Assembly: GCF_900104725.1 (NCBI RefSeq)
Contig: NZ_LT629758.1
Coordinates: 3,844,001-3,908,000 of the forward strand
DNA from: Actinoplanes derwentensis
GTDB taxonomy: Bacteria; Actinomycetota; Actinomycetes; Mycobacteriales; Micromonosporaceae
Direction of reading: 5' to 3'
DNA length: 64,000 nucleotides
This document shows, in pieces, positions 17,540 to 25,935 of the stretch (its first letter is position 1; each line of letters opens with the position of its first letter). The position numbers were made by a program, and so were the translations under genes. The notes under the pieces were generated by a model, which was not told the origin of the DNA, ran no database searches, and saw only the letters and a list, made by a program, of their open reading frames with translations.

Positions 17540-18453
17540 CGGGCGAGTCCCTCGGCGTGGGCGACCTGTTCGTCGTAGTGGTGCTCGAGATAGTGATCGG
17601 TGATCTCGCCGGCTGTGGTGACCCAGATCCGCTCGTCGCCGCGGACATGGTCGAAGATCTCCGCCAGGTACCGGGCCAGGTACGGCTGTCCGGAGACGAA
17701 CGGGTGGGTGGCCAGGCAGGCGACGCGGCCCTGTCCGTCGCGGTCGCTGTCGCGCAGCAGCCGGTCGATCTGGGCTTTCGCGATGGCCACGAAGTACTCG
17801 CCGGTGAAGTGCTTGGCGTGCAGCAGCGGCACATCGTTGAGCATGAACGAGTACGGGATCGACACCAGCCGGTCGCCGGTCGCGGTGCGCAGCGGGCGCG
17901 GCTGTTCGTCGTGGATCCAGTCGGCGTGGTAGGTCATGCCGTGCTTGACCATCAGGTCACAGGTGTTGTCGGTGCCGCTGACCTTCGGGCCCAGCATGCC
18001 CTTGATCCGCCGCCCGCCGTAGTAGGTCTCGGCCAGGCGTTGCGAAAGGGCCAGGAACGCGTCCTCGTCGTCGTAGGCCATGTCGTAGATCGGGCGCAGG
18101 TTGGAGATGCCGTGGCTCATGATCTCCCAGTCCCGCTCGAACATGGCGTCGCGGACCTCAGGCATTTCCTCCAGCACCGACAGGCTCAGCGAGACCGAGG
18201 CGGGCATCGCGAACTGGTCGCTGACGCGCAGCATGCGCCAGAACCCGGCCCGGTTGCCGAAGTCGCGGTGCGCGTAGTGCTGCAGGTCAGGTGCGGTGAC
18301 CCGGCCCTGCGGGGAGCCGCCGCCGGGCGGGACGTAGTCGTAGTGCTCGATGTTGGGCGCGTGCCAGAAGGCGAGTGTTCTGCCCTGCGGCCAGGTGACC
18401 TGTGGCCGGCCGGGCAGGGGGGCGTAGACGAGGCGGTCGTTGTTGTCGATCAT
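17536..18453 (-). CDS. Polysaccharide deacetylase/allantoinase-like amidohydrolase
   Basis: A 305-residue protein; ATG 18453 overlaps the stop of the isochorismatase gene (ATGA), which decides the start. It resembles the PuuE-type branch of the NodB superfamily, which hydrolyses C-N bonds in small ring or linear amides rather than chitin. Visible blocks: TLAFWHAPNIEHYDYV near residue 30, EIMSHGISNLRPIYDM near 120 (one histidine of the H-x3-H site, the second being Asn here), and VACLATHPFVSG near 240, which supplies a late conserved His. It is cytoplasmic, with no signal peptide. With the downstream paralogue it probably forms a heteromer acting on a nitrogenous intermediate. Confidence 0.75.
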   Translation of the reverse strand: MIDNNDRLVYAPLPGRPQVTWPQGRTLAFWHAPNIEHYDYVPPGGGSPQGRVTAPDLQHYAHRDFGNRAGFWRMLRVSDQFAMPASVSLSLSVLEEMPEVRDAMFERDWEIMSHGISNLRPIYDMAYDDEDAFLALSQRLAETYYGGRRIKGMLGPKVSGTDNTCDLMVKHGMTYHADWIHDEQPRPLRTATGDRLVSIPYSFMLNDVPLLHAKHFTGEYFVAIAKAQIDRLLRDSDRDGQGRVACLATHPFVSGQPYLARYLAEIFDHVRGDERIWVTTAGEITDHYLEHHYDEQVAHAEGLAR

Positions 18454-19079
18454 GCGGCCAGCCGCTTCAGGGTCTCGTCGAGGGAGACGACGTCGGCGAA
18501 CCGGTCCTGCATGTCCCAGAGCGACACCTCGCCGGACAGGGTGCGGAAGTCGTCGACGCATTCCTCGACCACTGACACGCGCAGGCTGCGGTAGGCGGCG
18601 TCCATGACGGTGGCACGGACACAGCCGCTGGTGCTGGTGCCGGCGACGATCACCTCGTCGGTACCCAGCTTGGCCAGCAGGTCGTCCAGGCCGGTCCGGT
18701 AGAAGCCGGTGGCGACCGTCTTCTCCACGACGTGGTCGCCGTCCTGCACGGCTACGACCGAGCTGACCTCGGTCCACGGGTTGCCGCGCTCGCAGCGTTC
18801 GGTGAGCGAGGAACGGACCCTCTGGGCGAGCATCCGGTCATCGAGCGAGTCGAGGATCATGACGAGATAGATCACCGGCACGCCCGCGGCCCGGGCGGAA
18901 TCCAGCAGGGCTGCGGTGTTGCGCAGGGCGATCGCTGCCGAGGGACCGCAGCCCTCGTGCTCGACGAACGCCTTCTGGAAGTCCACCACGAGCACGGCCG
19001 GGTTCTCCCCCGGCCCGATACGGGTCCGCTCGGCCCGTAGCTCGCGGATCCGGGCCACCTCGGCGTTCCAGTCGGTCAT
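18450..19079 (-). CDS. Isochorismatase-family cysteine hydrolase 1 (amidohydrolase)
   Basis: A 209-residue enzyme with the complete catalytic triad of the family: Asp in VVDFQKAF (about residue 33), Lys in VVEKTVATGFYRT (about 119) and nucleophilic Cys in TSTSGCVRAT (about 152). Relatives hydrolyse amides or carbamoyl groups, for example N-carbamoylsarcosine amidase, nicotinamidase and maleamate amidase. The N-terminal helix before the Asp is longer than in nicotinamidases and closer to N-carbamoylsarcosine amidases. It overlaps the second isochorismatase by 4 bp. The likely role is release of ammonia from an open-chain amide in the pathway. Confidence 0.85.
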   Translation of the reverse strand: MTDWNAEVARIRELRAERTRIGPGENPAVLVVDFQKAFVEHEGCGPSAAIALRNTAALLDSARAAGVPVIYLVMILDSLDDRMLAQRVRSSLTERCERGNPWTEVSSVVAVQDGDHVVEKTVATGFYRTGLDDLLAKLGTDEVIVAGTSTSGCVRATVMDAAYRSLRVSVVEECVDDFRTLSGEVSLWDMQDRFADVVSLDETLKRLAA

Positions 19080-19672
19080 GGCGTTACACCCTTCTTCAGA
19101 TACGGAAGATCGTTCATCAGTACGACGTCGGCGATCTTGGCCGCGATGTCGTTCAGGTTGGCCTCGTGGATCGCCGGGTCCCGGTCGCCGACGGCTTCGC
19201 GGACCACGAGCGGGACGAAGCCGTGCTGGAGTGCGTCCAGGGCACTGGCGCGCACACAGCCGCTGGTGGAGAGCCCGGCGATGAGCAGGGTGTCGATGCG
19301 TCGGGCGGTGAGTGACGCGGCCAGGGCAGTGCCGAAGAAGGCACTGGGGTACTGCTTGGTCAGCAGCATCTCGCCGGGCCGGTGTTCCAGGCCGGCGATC
19401 GGCTCGGCGAGTGGGTTGCCGGCGGCGAACGCGGCGCTGCCGGGGACCTTGCGCGCGAAGAGGCCGCCGTCGCCGGGTTGCTCGTGCCGGACCCGCGTGA
19501 TGATGACGGGCAGGCCGGCCGCGCGGACGAGCGCCAGCAGCTCCCGCATCCGGTCGACGGCATCCTCGACGCCGGCGTACAGCGGTGAGCCGGGCTCGGT
19601 GTAGGCGCGGGCCGGATCGATCAGCAGCAGCGCGGGTCGCTCACCCGGATCGAGGTGTCCGCCGAAGATCAT
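19076..19672 (-). CDS. Isochorismatase-family cysteine hydrolase 2 (amidohydrolase)
   Basis: 198 residues from ATG 19672, chosen because it overlaps the stop of the Dabb gene. The triad is intact: Asp in LLLIDPARAY, Lys in LLTKQYPSAFFGT, Cys in LSTSGCVRAS. It is only distantly similar to the adjacent isochorismatase, so the pair may act on two successive amides or form a mixed oligomer. No signal peptide. Substrate unknown. Confidence 0.85.
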   Translation of the reverse strand: MIFGGHLDPGERPALLLIDPARAYTEPGSPLYAGVEDAVDRMRELLALVRAAGLPVIITRVRHEQPGDGGLFARKVPGSAAFAAGNPLAEPIAGLEHRPGEMLLTKQYPSAFFGTALAASLTARRIDTLLIAGLSTSGCVRASALDALQHGFVPLVVREAVGDRDPAIHEANLNDIAAKIADVVLMNDLPYLKKGVTP

Positions 19673-19962
19673 GCGGCCACCTGGACGAAGGTCTTCGCCG
19701 CGAGCACCGGGGCGATCCGTTCCTTGATGACGGCGACGTGGTCGGGGTGGGTCCGGTAGCCCTCCCAGGCGGCCTGGTCGGCGAAAGTCAGGTGGAAGAC
19801 CAGGGTGGCGTTGCCTGGGGTGAGGCCGGCGTCCCGGTCCACCTTGGCCTCGACGAGCCCGGGGATCGTCGCGGGCAGCGCGAGCAGCCCGGCCACGATC
19901 GCGTCGGCGTTCTCGGCGGTGGCCTCGTCGACCAAGGTCAGCATGCCGATGTGCTGGAACAT
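19669..19962 (-). CDS. Dabb (stress-responsive A/B barrel) domain protein
   Basis: A 97-residue single-domain protein with the ferredoxin-like dimeric A/B barrel: an N-terminal strand FQHIGMLTLVDEAT, central PGLVEAKVDRDAG and a conserved YRTHPDHVAVIKERIAP near the end. Small Dabb proteins in catabolic operons act as cyclases, decarboxylases or isomerases, or as heme or product-binding factors. The specific role is not predictable. It overlaps the next gene by 4 bp and is 18 bp from the racemase-fold gene. Confidence 0.85.
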   Translation of the reverse strand: MFQHIGMLTLVDEATAENADAIVAGLLALPATIPGLVEAKVDRDAGLTPGNATLVFHLTFADQAAWEGYRTHPDHVAVIKERIAPVLAAKTFVQVAA

Positions 19963-19980
19963 GTGCTCTCCTCGGGTGGG

Positions 19981-20724
19981 TCAGTGGTCTGCCAGCAGGC
20001 GGCCGTGGCCGGTCAGCTGGTCGGGGATGCCTTGAGCACGCAAGGCGTGCCACACCGTCGCCGCGTTGATGGCGATGACCGGCTTGCCGAGCTCGGCTTC
20101 CAGCTCGGCGGCCACGGCTACGGCGGCGAGGTTCGTGCCGGCCTGCACAAGAACGTCGACGTCCGGCGCGTCGACCTCCAGGAACGCCGCCCGGATCTCC
20201 GCGGGCGTGACGTCGGCGATGGAGGTGGCGCTGTCGCACTTGAATCCGCGTACGGCGGCCACGTCGTAGCCGAGGTCGGTGAAGAAGGTACGGACCTGCT
20301 CGTCACCGACCGGCTGGTAAGGGGTGATCACGGCGATTCGGCGGGCGCCGAAGGCCTTGAGCGCGGCGTCGCAGGCGGCGGCGCCGCTGGAGACCTCCAG
20401 GCCGGAGATCTCCCGAATGTGCTTCTCGAAGTCGGCGTTCCCGGCGGCCCCGCCCCAGAACGTCTCGGCGGACATGCCCATGACGATGCGGTCGGGCAGA
20501 CAGGTGACGACGTCGCGGACGGCGGTGTCGAGCTGCGTGCGCAGGTCTTCGAGGAACGCCACCATGTCGTCGTCTCCGCCCAGACCGGGCTTCGCGATGT
20601 AGATGCGGCCCGTGTGGAAGCTGACGCCGGGTGGGCGCATGTCGTTGTACTCGGCCTCGACGACGGTGTTGGTGGACGGCACGATCACGCCGAGGACGGC
20701 GCGGGGGGAGGTGACGGTGGTCAT
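19981..20724 (-). CDS. Asp/Glu racemase-superfamily protein (maleate isomerase/arylmalonate decarboxylase-like)
   Basis: A 247-residue protein whose ATG at 20724 overlaps the upstream stop. It has the fold signatures of maleate cis-trans isomerase and arylmalonate decarboxylase: GVIVPSTNTVVEAEYNDM at the N-terminus, MGMSAETFWGGAAG near residue 85 and DVLVQAGTNLAAV near 195. In classical maleate isomerases and racemases these two loops carry the paired catalytic cysteines; here they read MSAET and AGTN, so neither cysteine is in place. Cysteines elsewhere (VVTCLPD, AACDAAL) are not at the usual positions. A decarboxylase, lyase or hydrolase function is therefore as likely as isomerisation. Confidence 0.8.
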   Translation of the reverse strand: MTTVTSPRAVLGVIVPSTNTVVEAEYNDMRPPGVSFHTGRIYIAKPGLGGDDDMVAFLEDLRTQLDTAVRDVVTCLPDRIVMGMSAETFWGGAAGNADFEKHIREISGLEVSSGAAACDAALKAFGARRIAVITPYQPVGDEQVRTFFTDLGYDVAAVRGFKCDSATSIADVTPAEIRAAFLEVDAPDVDVLVQAGTNLAAVAVAAELEAELGKPVIAINAATVWHALRAQGIPDQLTGHGRLLADH

Positions 20725-22793
20725 GCGGGCTCTCCTTCGGTGAGCAACGTGGCAAGGTCGGACCAGGTCCGGGTGAGAGTGGTGTCGGCGCTGCCTTCGG
20801 CGGCTATCGAGGCGTAGGCGGAGTACACCGCGCGGGTGGCGGCGAGCAGCCCAGCGACCGGGAAGAGCACGACGGCGACGCCGGCGGCCCGCAGGTCGTC
20901 GAGCTCGGCCGGGCCGGGCAGTTCCCGGGCGGCCTCGCTGCGGCTGATCACCAGCGGCAGCCGGGTGGCCTGGTGCACCCGCAGCAGCCGGTCGGTGTCG
21001 AGTTCGCCCTCGAGGAACAGCAGGTCGGCTCCGGCCGCCGCATAGGCCCGCAGGCGGTCCAGCGCGGCGTCGAAGCCCTCGGGCAGCAGGGCGTCGGTAC
21101 GGGCGATCACCAGCAGTTCCGTACGCGCGGCGACCGCAGCCCGGATCTTGGCGGCCATCGCCGTCGTACCGATGAGTTGTTTGCCCTGCTCGTGACCCTC
21201 GCGCTTGGGGTGTCGCTGATCCTCCAACTGGATGGCGGCCGCGCCGGCGCGTTCGTAGGCGCGGACGGTCGCCGCGACCTGGTCCGGGCCGCCGTAGCCG
21301 TCGTCGCCGTCGGCGATGAGTGGGACGCCGGTGCTCGCGGCCAACCGGCGGATCTGGGCGACCATGTCGGAACGGCCCACGTAGCCGTTGTCGAGCGCAC
21401 CGAGCGCTGTCGCTGCGACCGCTGCCCCGGAGACGTACCCGGCAGGAAAGGACGTGAGGGCTCGGGCGGAGACCGCGTCGTGTGCGCCCGGCGCGAAGAC
21501 GACGGGCCCGGTGGCGAGAGCGGCGGCGAGGCGGCGGCCGGCGGGGCTCGGCACGCGCGGCCCGGCGGCGCGCAGCCCGGCCGCCAGCTGCCGGCGTGAC
21601 GTACTCCATGAGGTGAGCATCGAACTGCCGAGCAGGTAGCGGCGGGCCAGTTCCGGGTCGGCGGCCGTCTTGCCCAGGCTCAGCGCGCGCTTGTGGCGGG
21701 CGCCGGTGTCCGACTCCTGCAGGTCGGCATAGTTGCGCCTGGTCGTCGTCTGCACGTAGGAGACGGCGGCGTCGCGGCGCGCCTCGGCGTACGCGCGGGC
21801 GCAGCCGCCCGGGTCGGCGCCTTCCAGGGCGGCCAGGACCGCGTCGGCGGCGGCCCAGGCGTCCTGGACGCCGCTGTTCATCCCGAGCCCGCCGAGCGGA
21901 TTGTTGACGTGTGCGGCGTCCCCGGTGATCAGTACCCGGCCGGCGGCGAAGGTCGCGGCGACCCGCTGGTGGACGGCGTAGACGGTGATGTGCTCCAGCG
22001 GGTAGTCCTCGGCACGGGGCACGATGCGCCGTAGCCGGGTCTGCACTGCTCGCGGGTCGGTGGCCTGCTCGTCGGTCACGTCCGCGGCGATCTGCATGAG
22101 GATGCGCCAGTGCCGGGGGGTGCGCAGCAGCACGCCCCAGTCGTCCGGGTCGGACACGTACGACACCGGCGCCAGACCGGGGATGTCGTCGGCGAGCTCG
22201 TGCGTGGTGGAGGCGACCAGGAACCGCTCGGGGAAGGTGAAGCCCTCGAACGCGATGCCGAGGCTCTTGCGCACGGCCGAACCGGCGCCGTCCGCGGCGA
22301 TGACCCAGCGGCCGCGATACGAGGGTTCGCGGCCGTCGCCGGGCACGAAAACCCCCACGCCGTCGCTGCCGATCTCGACCCGCCGCACCGGGGCGCCGAA
22401 GACGAGCCGGGCGTTCGGCAGCTCACGCAACCGGCTGGCGATGATCTCGGTGAGGTTGTTCTGCTCGCTCTGCAGCCGGTACGGATACTTCGTGTCGCCG
22501 GCCAGCACCGCCAGGTCGAGGTCGGCGAGCACCGTCCCGGTCCGGTCGCGATACTGGAACGTCCGGGCGATCAGGCCCCGCTCGTGCAGCGCGTCAGCCA
22601 CGCCCAGCTCGTCGAGGATCTCCAGCGTCGGCGGGTGGAACGTCGACGCGCGGGACTCGGCGGCGAGCGTGTCGCCAGCCTCGAGGACGACGACGTCGAC
22701 GCCGCGCCGGGCGAGCGCGAGCGCCGCCACCATGCCGACGGGGCCCATCCCCACGACGACGACGGTCGCGGGGGAAGGCAGGGGGTTGGTCAT
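20721..22793 (-). CDS. FAD-dependent monooxygenase fused to an isocitrate-lyase/PEP-mutase domain
   Basis: A 690-residue bifunctional protein from ATG 22793. Residues 1-~400 form a PHBH/MhpA-type flavin hydroxylase: dinucleotide motif VVVGMGPVGMVAALAL, DG motif VIAADGAGSAVRKSLGI and FAD-phosphate motif GDAAHVNNPLGGLGMNSG. Residues ~430-690 are a TIM barrel of the isocitrate lyase/PEP mutase family: PLIADGDDGYGG with the metal-binding Asp residues, AAIQLEDQ, and LLVIARTDALL. The loop that carries the catalytic Cys (KKCGH) in isocitrate and methylisocitrate lyases reads KREGHEQGK, so the C-C bond chemistry differs or relies on another base. There is no internal stop or likely restart between domains. 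Ring hydroxylation or opening followed by C-C cleavage in one protein is the inferred logic. Confidence 0.85.
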   Translation of the reverse strand: MTNPLPSPATVVVVGMGPVGMVAALALARRGVDVVVLEAGDTLAAESRASTFHPPTLEILDELGVADALHERGLIARTFQYRDRTGTVLADLDLAVLAGDTKYPYRLQSEQNNLTEIIASRLRELPNARLVFGAPVRRVEIGSDGVGVFVPGDGREPSYRGRWVIAADGAGSAVRKSLGIAFEGFTFPERFLVASTTHELADDIPGLAPVSYVSDPDDWGVLLRTPRHWRILMQIAADVTDEQATDPRAVQTRLRRIVPRAEDYPLEHITVYAVHQRVAATFAAGRVLITGDAAHVNNPLGGLGMNSGVQDAWAAADAVLAALEGADPGGCARAYAEARRDAAVSYVQTTTRRNYADLQESDTGARHKRALSLGKTAADPELARRYLLGSSMLTSWSTSRRQLAAGLRAAGPRVPSPAGRRLAAALATGPVVFAPGAHDAVSARALTSFPAGYVSGAAVAATALGALDNGYVGRSDMVAQIRRLAASTGVPLIADGDDGYGGPDQVAATVRAYERAGAAAIQLEDQRHPKREGHEQGKQLIGTTAMAAKIRAAVAARTELLVIARTDALLPEGFDAALDRLRAYAAAGADLLFLEGELDTDRLLRVHQATRLPLVISRSEAARELPGPAELDDLRAAGVAVVLFPVAGLLAATRAVYSAYASIAAEGSADTTLTRTWSDLATLLTEGEPA

Positions 22794-22807
22794 GCGGGTT
22801 GTTCCCT

Positions 22808-24934
22808 TCACAGTAGGTCCGTGAGGCGGATCGGGAGCCGGCGCAGCCGCCGGCCGGTCGCGTGGAAGACCGCGTTGGCCACGGCGGCGGCCACGCCGAC
22901 CATGGCGACCTCGCCGAGGCCTTTGACACCGAGGGGGTTGAGCAGCGGGTCCGGCCGGTTGACGAAGTCCACGTCGATCACGCCGATGTCGGCGTTGACC
23001 GTGACCGGGTAGTCCTCCAGCGTCGCGTTGAGAAAGCCGCCGTGACGGGGGTCGGTCTCCAGGTGCTCGCGCAGCGCACCACCCAGTCCCCAGACAACGC
23101 CGCCGCGGACCTGCGCGGCGGCGGTGACCGGGCTGGCCACCCGGCCGCAGTCGGCGACGCTGACCACCCGGGGCACGCGGATGCGGCGGGTGACCGGTTC
23201 GACCGCCACCTCGACGAAGTGCGCGATGAAGCTGTACGCCGTGAACGTCGGGTACACCGGGCCCGCTGCGGCCAGCAGGCCCTGCCGGGCGCGGTCGAGC
23301 ATCGCCTCCGGCAGGCCGTTCCCGGCGGTAGCGACGGACGGCGGGTCGGCCGGGTCCCGGTCCTGCCGGTCCCGTTCGGTGCGCAGGCGGGCCAGCGCGG
23401 CATGCACGGCGGGAAGGGCGGAGGCTGTCCCCCAGGATCCTGCGGTGAGGTGCTGGGCGCCGTCGAGGGTGTCGCCCAGCCGGACGTTCACCCGGTCCAC
23501 TTCGATGTCGAGGTCTGCGGCGACCAGCAGGGCCACCGCCGAGCGCAGCCCCTGACCCATCTCGTGGCCGTCGACGAGGACGGTGACCGAGCCGTCGGCG
23601 TGCACCTCGATGGTCGCGGAGGCCGCGGCGGTCGACGCAGGATAGGCGCCGATGGCGACTCCCCAGCCGAGTTCGGTGCCGTCCGGTCCGCGCATCCGGC
23701 CCGGGCGGGGGTCCCGTTCCGCCCAGCCGAAGAGCTCCGCGCCCCGGCGCAGACACTCGCCGACGTGCCGGCTGGAGAACCGCAGCCCGCTCACCGGGTC
23801 GGTGGTGGTGTCGTTGGCCAGCCGGAGCGCGACCGGGTCGAGGCCGAGGGCGTACGCCAGTTCGTCCACCGCGGACTCGAACGCCCAGACGGCCGGTTGC
23901 TCGTACGGCGCGCGCATGTAGCCGGGGGTCTGGACATCGGTCCGGACCAGGTGCTGACTGCCGCCGAATGCGCGGTAGCCGTACAGCCGCGAGGTGACCT
24001 TGGTGTAGGAGGCGGGGAACAGGTCGTGCCGGGAGGTCTGCTGGGTAGCGTCGTGCAGCGCGGCCACGATCAGGCCGTCGGCCTGCGCGCCGAGGCGGAC
24101 CCGGTGCCGGCTACGCGGGCGGAAGCTGCCCTGGTGGAAGGTCTGGGTACGGGTCAGCTCCAGCCGCACCGGGCGGCCGATCCGGCGGGCGGCCAGGGCC
24201 AGCGGGCCCAGGTGCGGCTGCAGGGCGTTCTTCTGCCCGAACCCGCCGCCCAGGTACGGCGACACGACCCGCACCAGCTCTGGGTCGATGCCGAGCTGAC
24301 GGGCCAGTCCGTGCCGCACGGCCCCGGCGTTCTGCGTTCCCTCGTGGACGGTCAGACGGTCGCCGTTCCAGGCGACGATGCTGGCGAGCAGTTCCAGCGG
24401 GGCGGCGTTCTGCGCCGGATGATCGTAGGTGGCGTCGACGTGAACGGGGGCCGCGGCGTACTCGGCCTGCGGATCGCCGACGACGATGTCCGCGGCGAAC
24501 GGGATCGGGATGGCTTCCTGCTGGCGCACCGTCTCCGCGTGCTCGTCGTCGAGGCCGGTGATCGCCGGTTCGGCGGCATAGTCGGCGGTCACCGCGTCGG
24601 CGGCCGCGCGGGCCGCGACCACGGTGTCCGCCACCACCAGGGCTATCGGCTGGCCGCGGTAGGCGATCCGGTCGCCCAGCAGGGGCTGGAAGCTCTGCAC
24701 CGCGAAACCGCCGGCCATGTTGTGCCCGGCTGGGCGCAGTTCGTCCGGGGACAGGCGGGTCAGCACGAGGCGAACCCCCGGCACTGCCTCGGCCGCGCCG
24801 GTGTGCACGGCTGTCACCCGCCCCCGGGCGATCGTCGCCACCGCCAGCGCGGCATGCAGCATCCCCTCGGGGTGGTGGTCGGTGGCGAACCGGACGGCTC
24901 CGGTGACCTTGTCCCGGGCGTCGACGCGGGTCAT
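22808..24934 (-). CDS. Molybdenum hydroxylase large subunit (xanthine dehydrogenase family, molybdopterin-binding)
   Basis: A 708-residue Mo-cofactor subunit. The two-domain layout is typical: an N-terminal ~130-residue a/b hammerhead domain beginning with DARDKVTGAVRFA, then the large Mopterin-binding region with YLGGGFGQKNALQPH, PGYMRAPYEQPAVWAFE and the C-terminal GVKGLGEVAMVG containing the catalytic Glu. The last two blocks place it in the PaoC/YagR-like branch that hydroxylates aldehydes or N-heterocycles. It overlaps the FAD-subunit gene by 4 bp and assembles with it and the 2Fe-2S subunit in the cytoplasm or, if co-exported, the periplasm; no Tat signal is seen on the small subunit, so cytoplasmic is favoured. 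Confidence 0.9.
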   Translation of the reverse strand: MTRVDARDKVTGAVRFATDHHPEGMLHAALAVATIARGRVTAVHTGAAEAVPGVRLVLTRLSPDELRPAGHNMAGGFAVQSFQPLLGDRIAYRGQPIALVVADTVVAARAAADAVTADYAAEPAITGLDDEHAETVRQQEAIPIPFAADIVVGDPQAEYAAAPVHVDATYDHPAQNAAPLELLASIVAWNGDRLTVHEGTQNAGAVRHGLARQLGIDPELVRVVSPYLGGGFGQKNALQPHLGPLALAARRIGRPVRLELTRTQTFHQGSFRPRSRHRVRLGAQADGLIVAALHDATQQTSRHDLFPASYTKVTSRLYGYRAFGGSQHLVRTDVQTPGYMRAPYEQPAVWAFESAVDELAYALGLDPVALRLANDTTTDPVSGLRFSSRHVGECLRRGAELFGWAERDPRPGRMRGPDGTELGWGVAIGAYPASTAAASATIEVHADGSVTVLVDGHEMGQGLRSAVALLVAADLDIEVDRVNVRLGDTLDGAQHLTAGSWGTASALPAVHAALARLRTERDRQDRDPADPPSVATAGNGLPEAMLDRARQGLLAAAGPVYPTFTAYSFIAHFVEVAVEPVTRRIRVPRVVSVADCGRVASPVTAAAQVRGGVVWGLGGALREHLETDPRHGGFLNATLEDYPVTVNADIGVIDVDFVNRPDPLLNPLGVKGLGEVAMVGVAAAVANAVFHATGRRLRRLPIRLTDLL

Positions 24935-25932
24935 GCCGTGGCCCGCTCGTACGCGATGGTGAGGGCTTCGATGACGGCCCGGCGGCCCAGCTCCACCTTG
25001 TAGCCGTTTGCGCGGCCGGGCCGTGCGCCGCTGAGGGCGAGTTCAGCGGCCGTGCGGAACTGCAGGGTGCCGGGAGGCTGCCCGATCAGGGCATGCTCGG
25101 CGGAGGGTGTGCGCCAGGGCACGGTGGCGACGCCGCCGAGGGCGAGGCGGCAGTCGCGGATCCGGCCGGTGGTGTCGAGGTCGAGCGCGGCGGCGCAGGA
25201 GGCGAGGGCGAACGCGTACGACTCCCGCGGCCGGATCTTGACGTAGGTCGAGGCGCGTGCGGCGGCCGTGGCGGGAACCCGGATCCGCAGGATCAGCTCG
25301 CCGGAGGCCAGGGTGTGCTCGCGGTCCGGGTGATCGCCCGGTGCGAGATGCAGACCGGCGAGCGGGATTGTCCGCTCGCCATTCGGGCCGGTGAGGTCGA
25401 TGACGGCGTCGAAGGCGAGCAGGGCGATGGCGGCGTCGCCGGGGTAGACGGCTGTGCAGTGTGCGCTGGTGCCGAGCACGGCCTGGCCGTTGTCGAGGCC
25501 GTCGGCTGCTGAGCAGCCGCTGCCGGGCGCGCGCTTGTGGCACGGCAGTGCCGGAACAGCCCGGAAGTAGCAGCAGCGGGTGCGCTGCAGCAGATTGCCG
25601 CCGAGCGTCGCCGACGAGCGGATCTGGGGCGAGGCCGCCCGCGACAGGGATTCGGACAGGGCAGGAAAGTCACGGACCACCGCGGGGTGCGCGGCGACGT
25701 CGGCCATCCGGCTGGCGGCACCGAGGACCAGCCCGTCCGGGCCGGCTTCGATCCCGGCGAGTTCGGGCACCCGCTGAATGTCGATGACCGTGGCCGGCTG
25801 TTCGACGCCGAGCTTCATGAGGTCGTACAGGGTGGTGCCGCCGGCGAGCAGCCGGACGCCGGGCCCGGCCTGGCTCAGCGCCCGGACGGCGGCCTCGGCG
25901 CTGTCGGCCCGCAGATAGGTGAACGCGTGCAC
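24931..25932 (-). CDS. Molybdenum hydroxylase FAD subunit with extra 4Fe-4S loop (PaoB/YagS-like)
   Basis: A 333-residue FAD-binding subunit. The FAD PCMH domain has LLAGGTTLYDLMK and SATLGGNLLQRTRC near residues 30 and 110. A cysteine-rich loop follows: RTRCCYFR, then PCHKRAPGSGCSA, the pattern that in PaoB/YagS-type and 4-hydroxybenzoyl-CoA reductase-type subunits binds an additional [4Fe-4S] cluster. A C-terminal CO-dehydrogenase flavoprotein domain ends the protein. Electrons pass from Mo via the 2Fe-2S centres to FAD and an acceptor. The gene order iron-sulfur, FAD, Mo is that of paoABC. Confidence 0.9.
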   Translation of the reverse strand: MHAFTYLRADSAEAAVRALSQAGPGVRLLAGGTTLYDLMKLGVEQPATVIDIQRVPELAGIEAGPDGLVLGAASRMADVAAHPAVVRDFPALSESLSRAASPQIRSSATLGGNLLQRTRCCYFRAVPALPCHKRAPGSGCSAADGLDNGQAVLGTSAHCTAVYPGDAAIALLAFDAVIDLTGPNGERTIPLAGLHLAPGDHPDREHTLASGELILRIRVPATAAARASTYVKIRPRESYAFALASCAAALDLDTTGRIRDCRLALGGVATVPWRTPSAEHALIGQPPGTLQFRTAAELALSGARPGRANGYKVELGRRAVIEALTIAYERATA

Positions 25933-25935
25933 GGG

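Noticed and set aside
22794-23756. Upstream in-frame extension of the monooxygenase fusion giving 1011 codons
   Set aside because: The extra ~320 codons are Arg/Pro/Gly-rich and overlap the well-conserved molybdopterin subunit gene; the real start is the ATG at 22793 beside the FAD motif.
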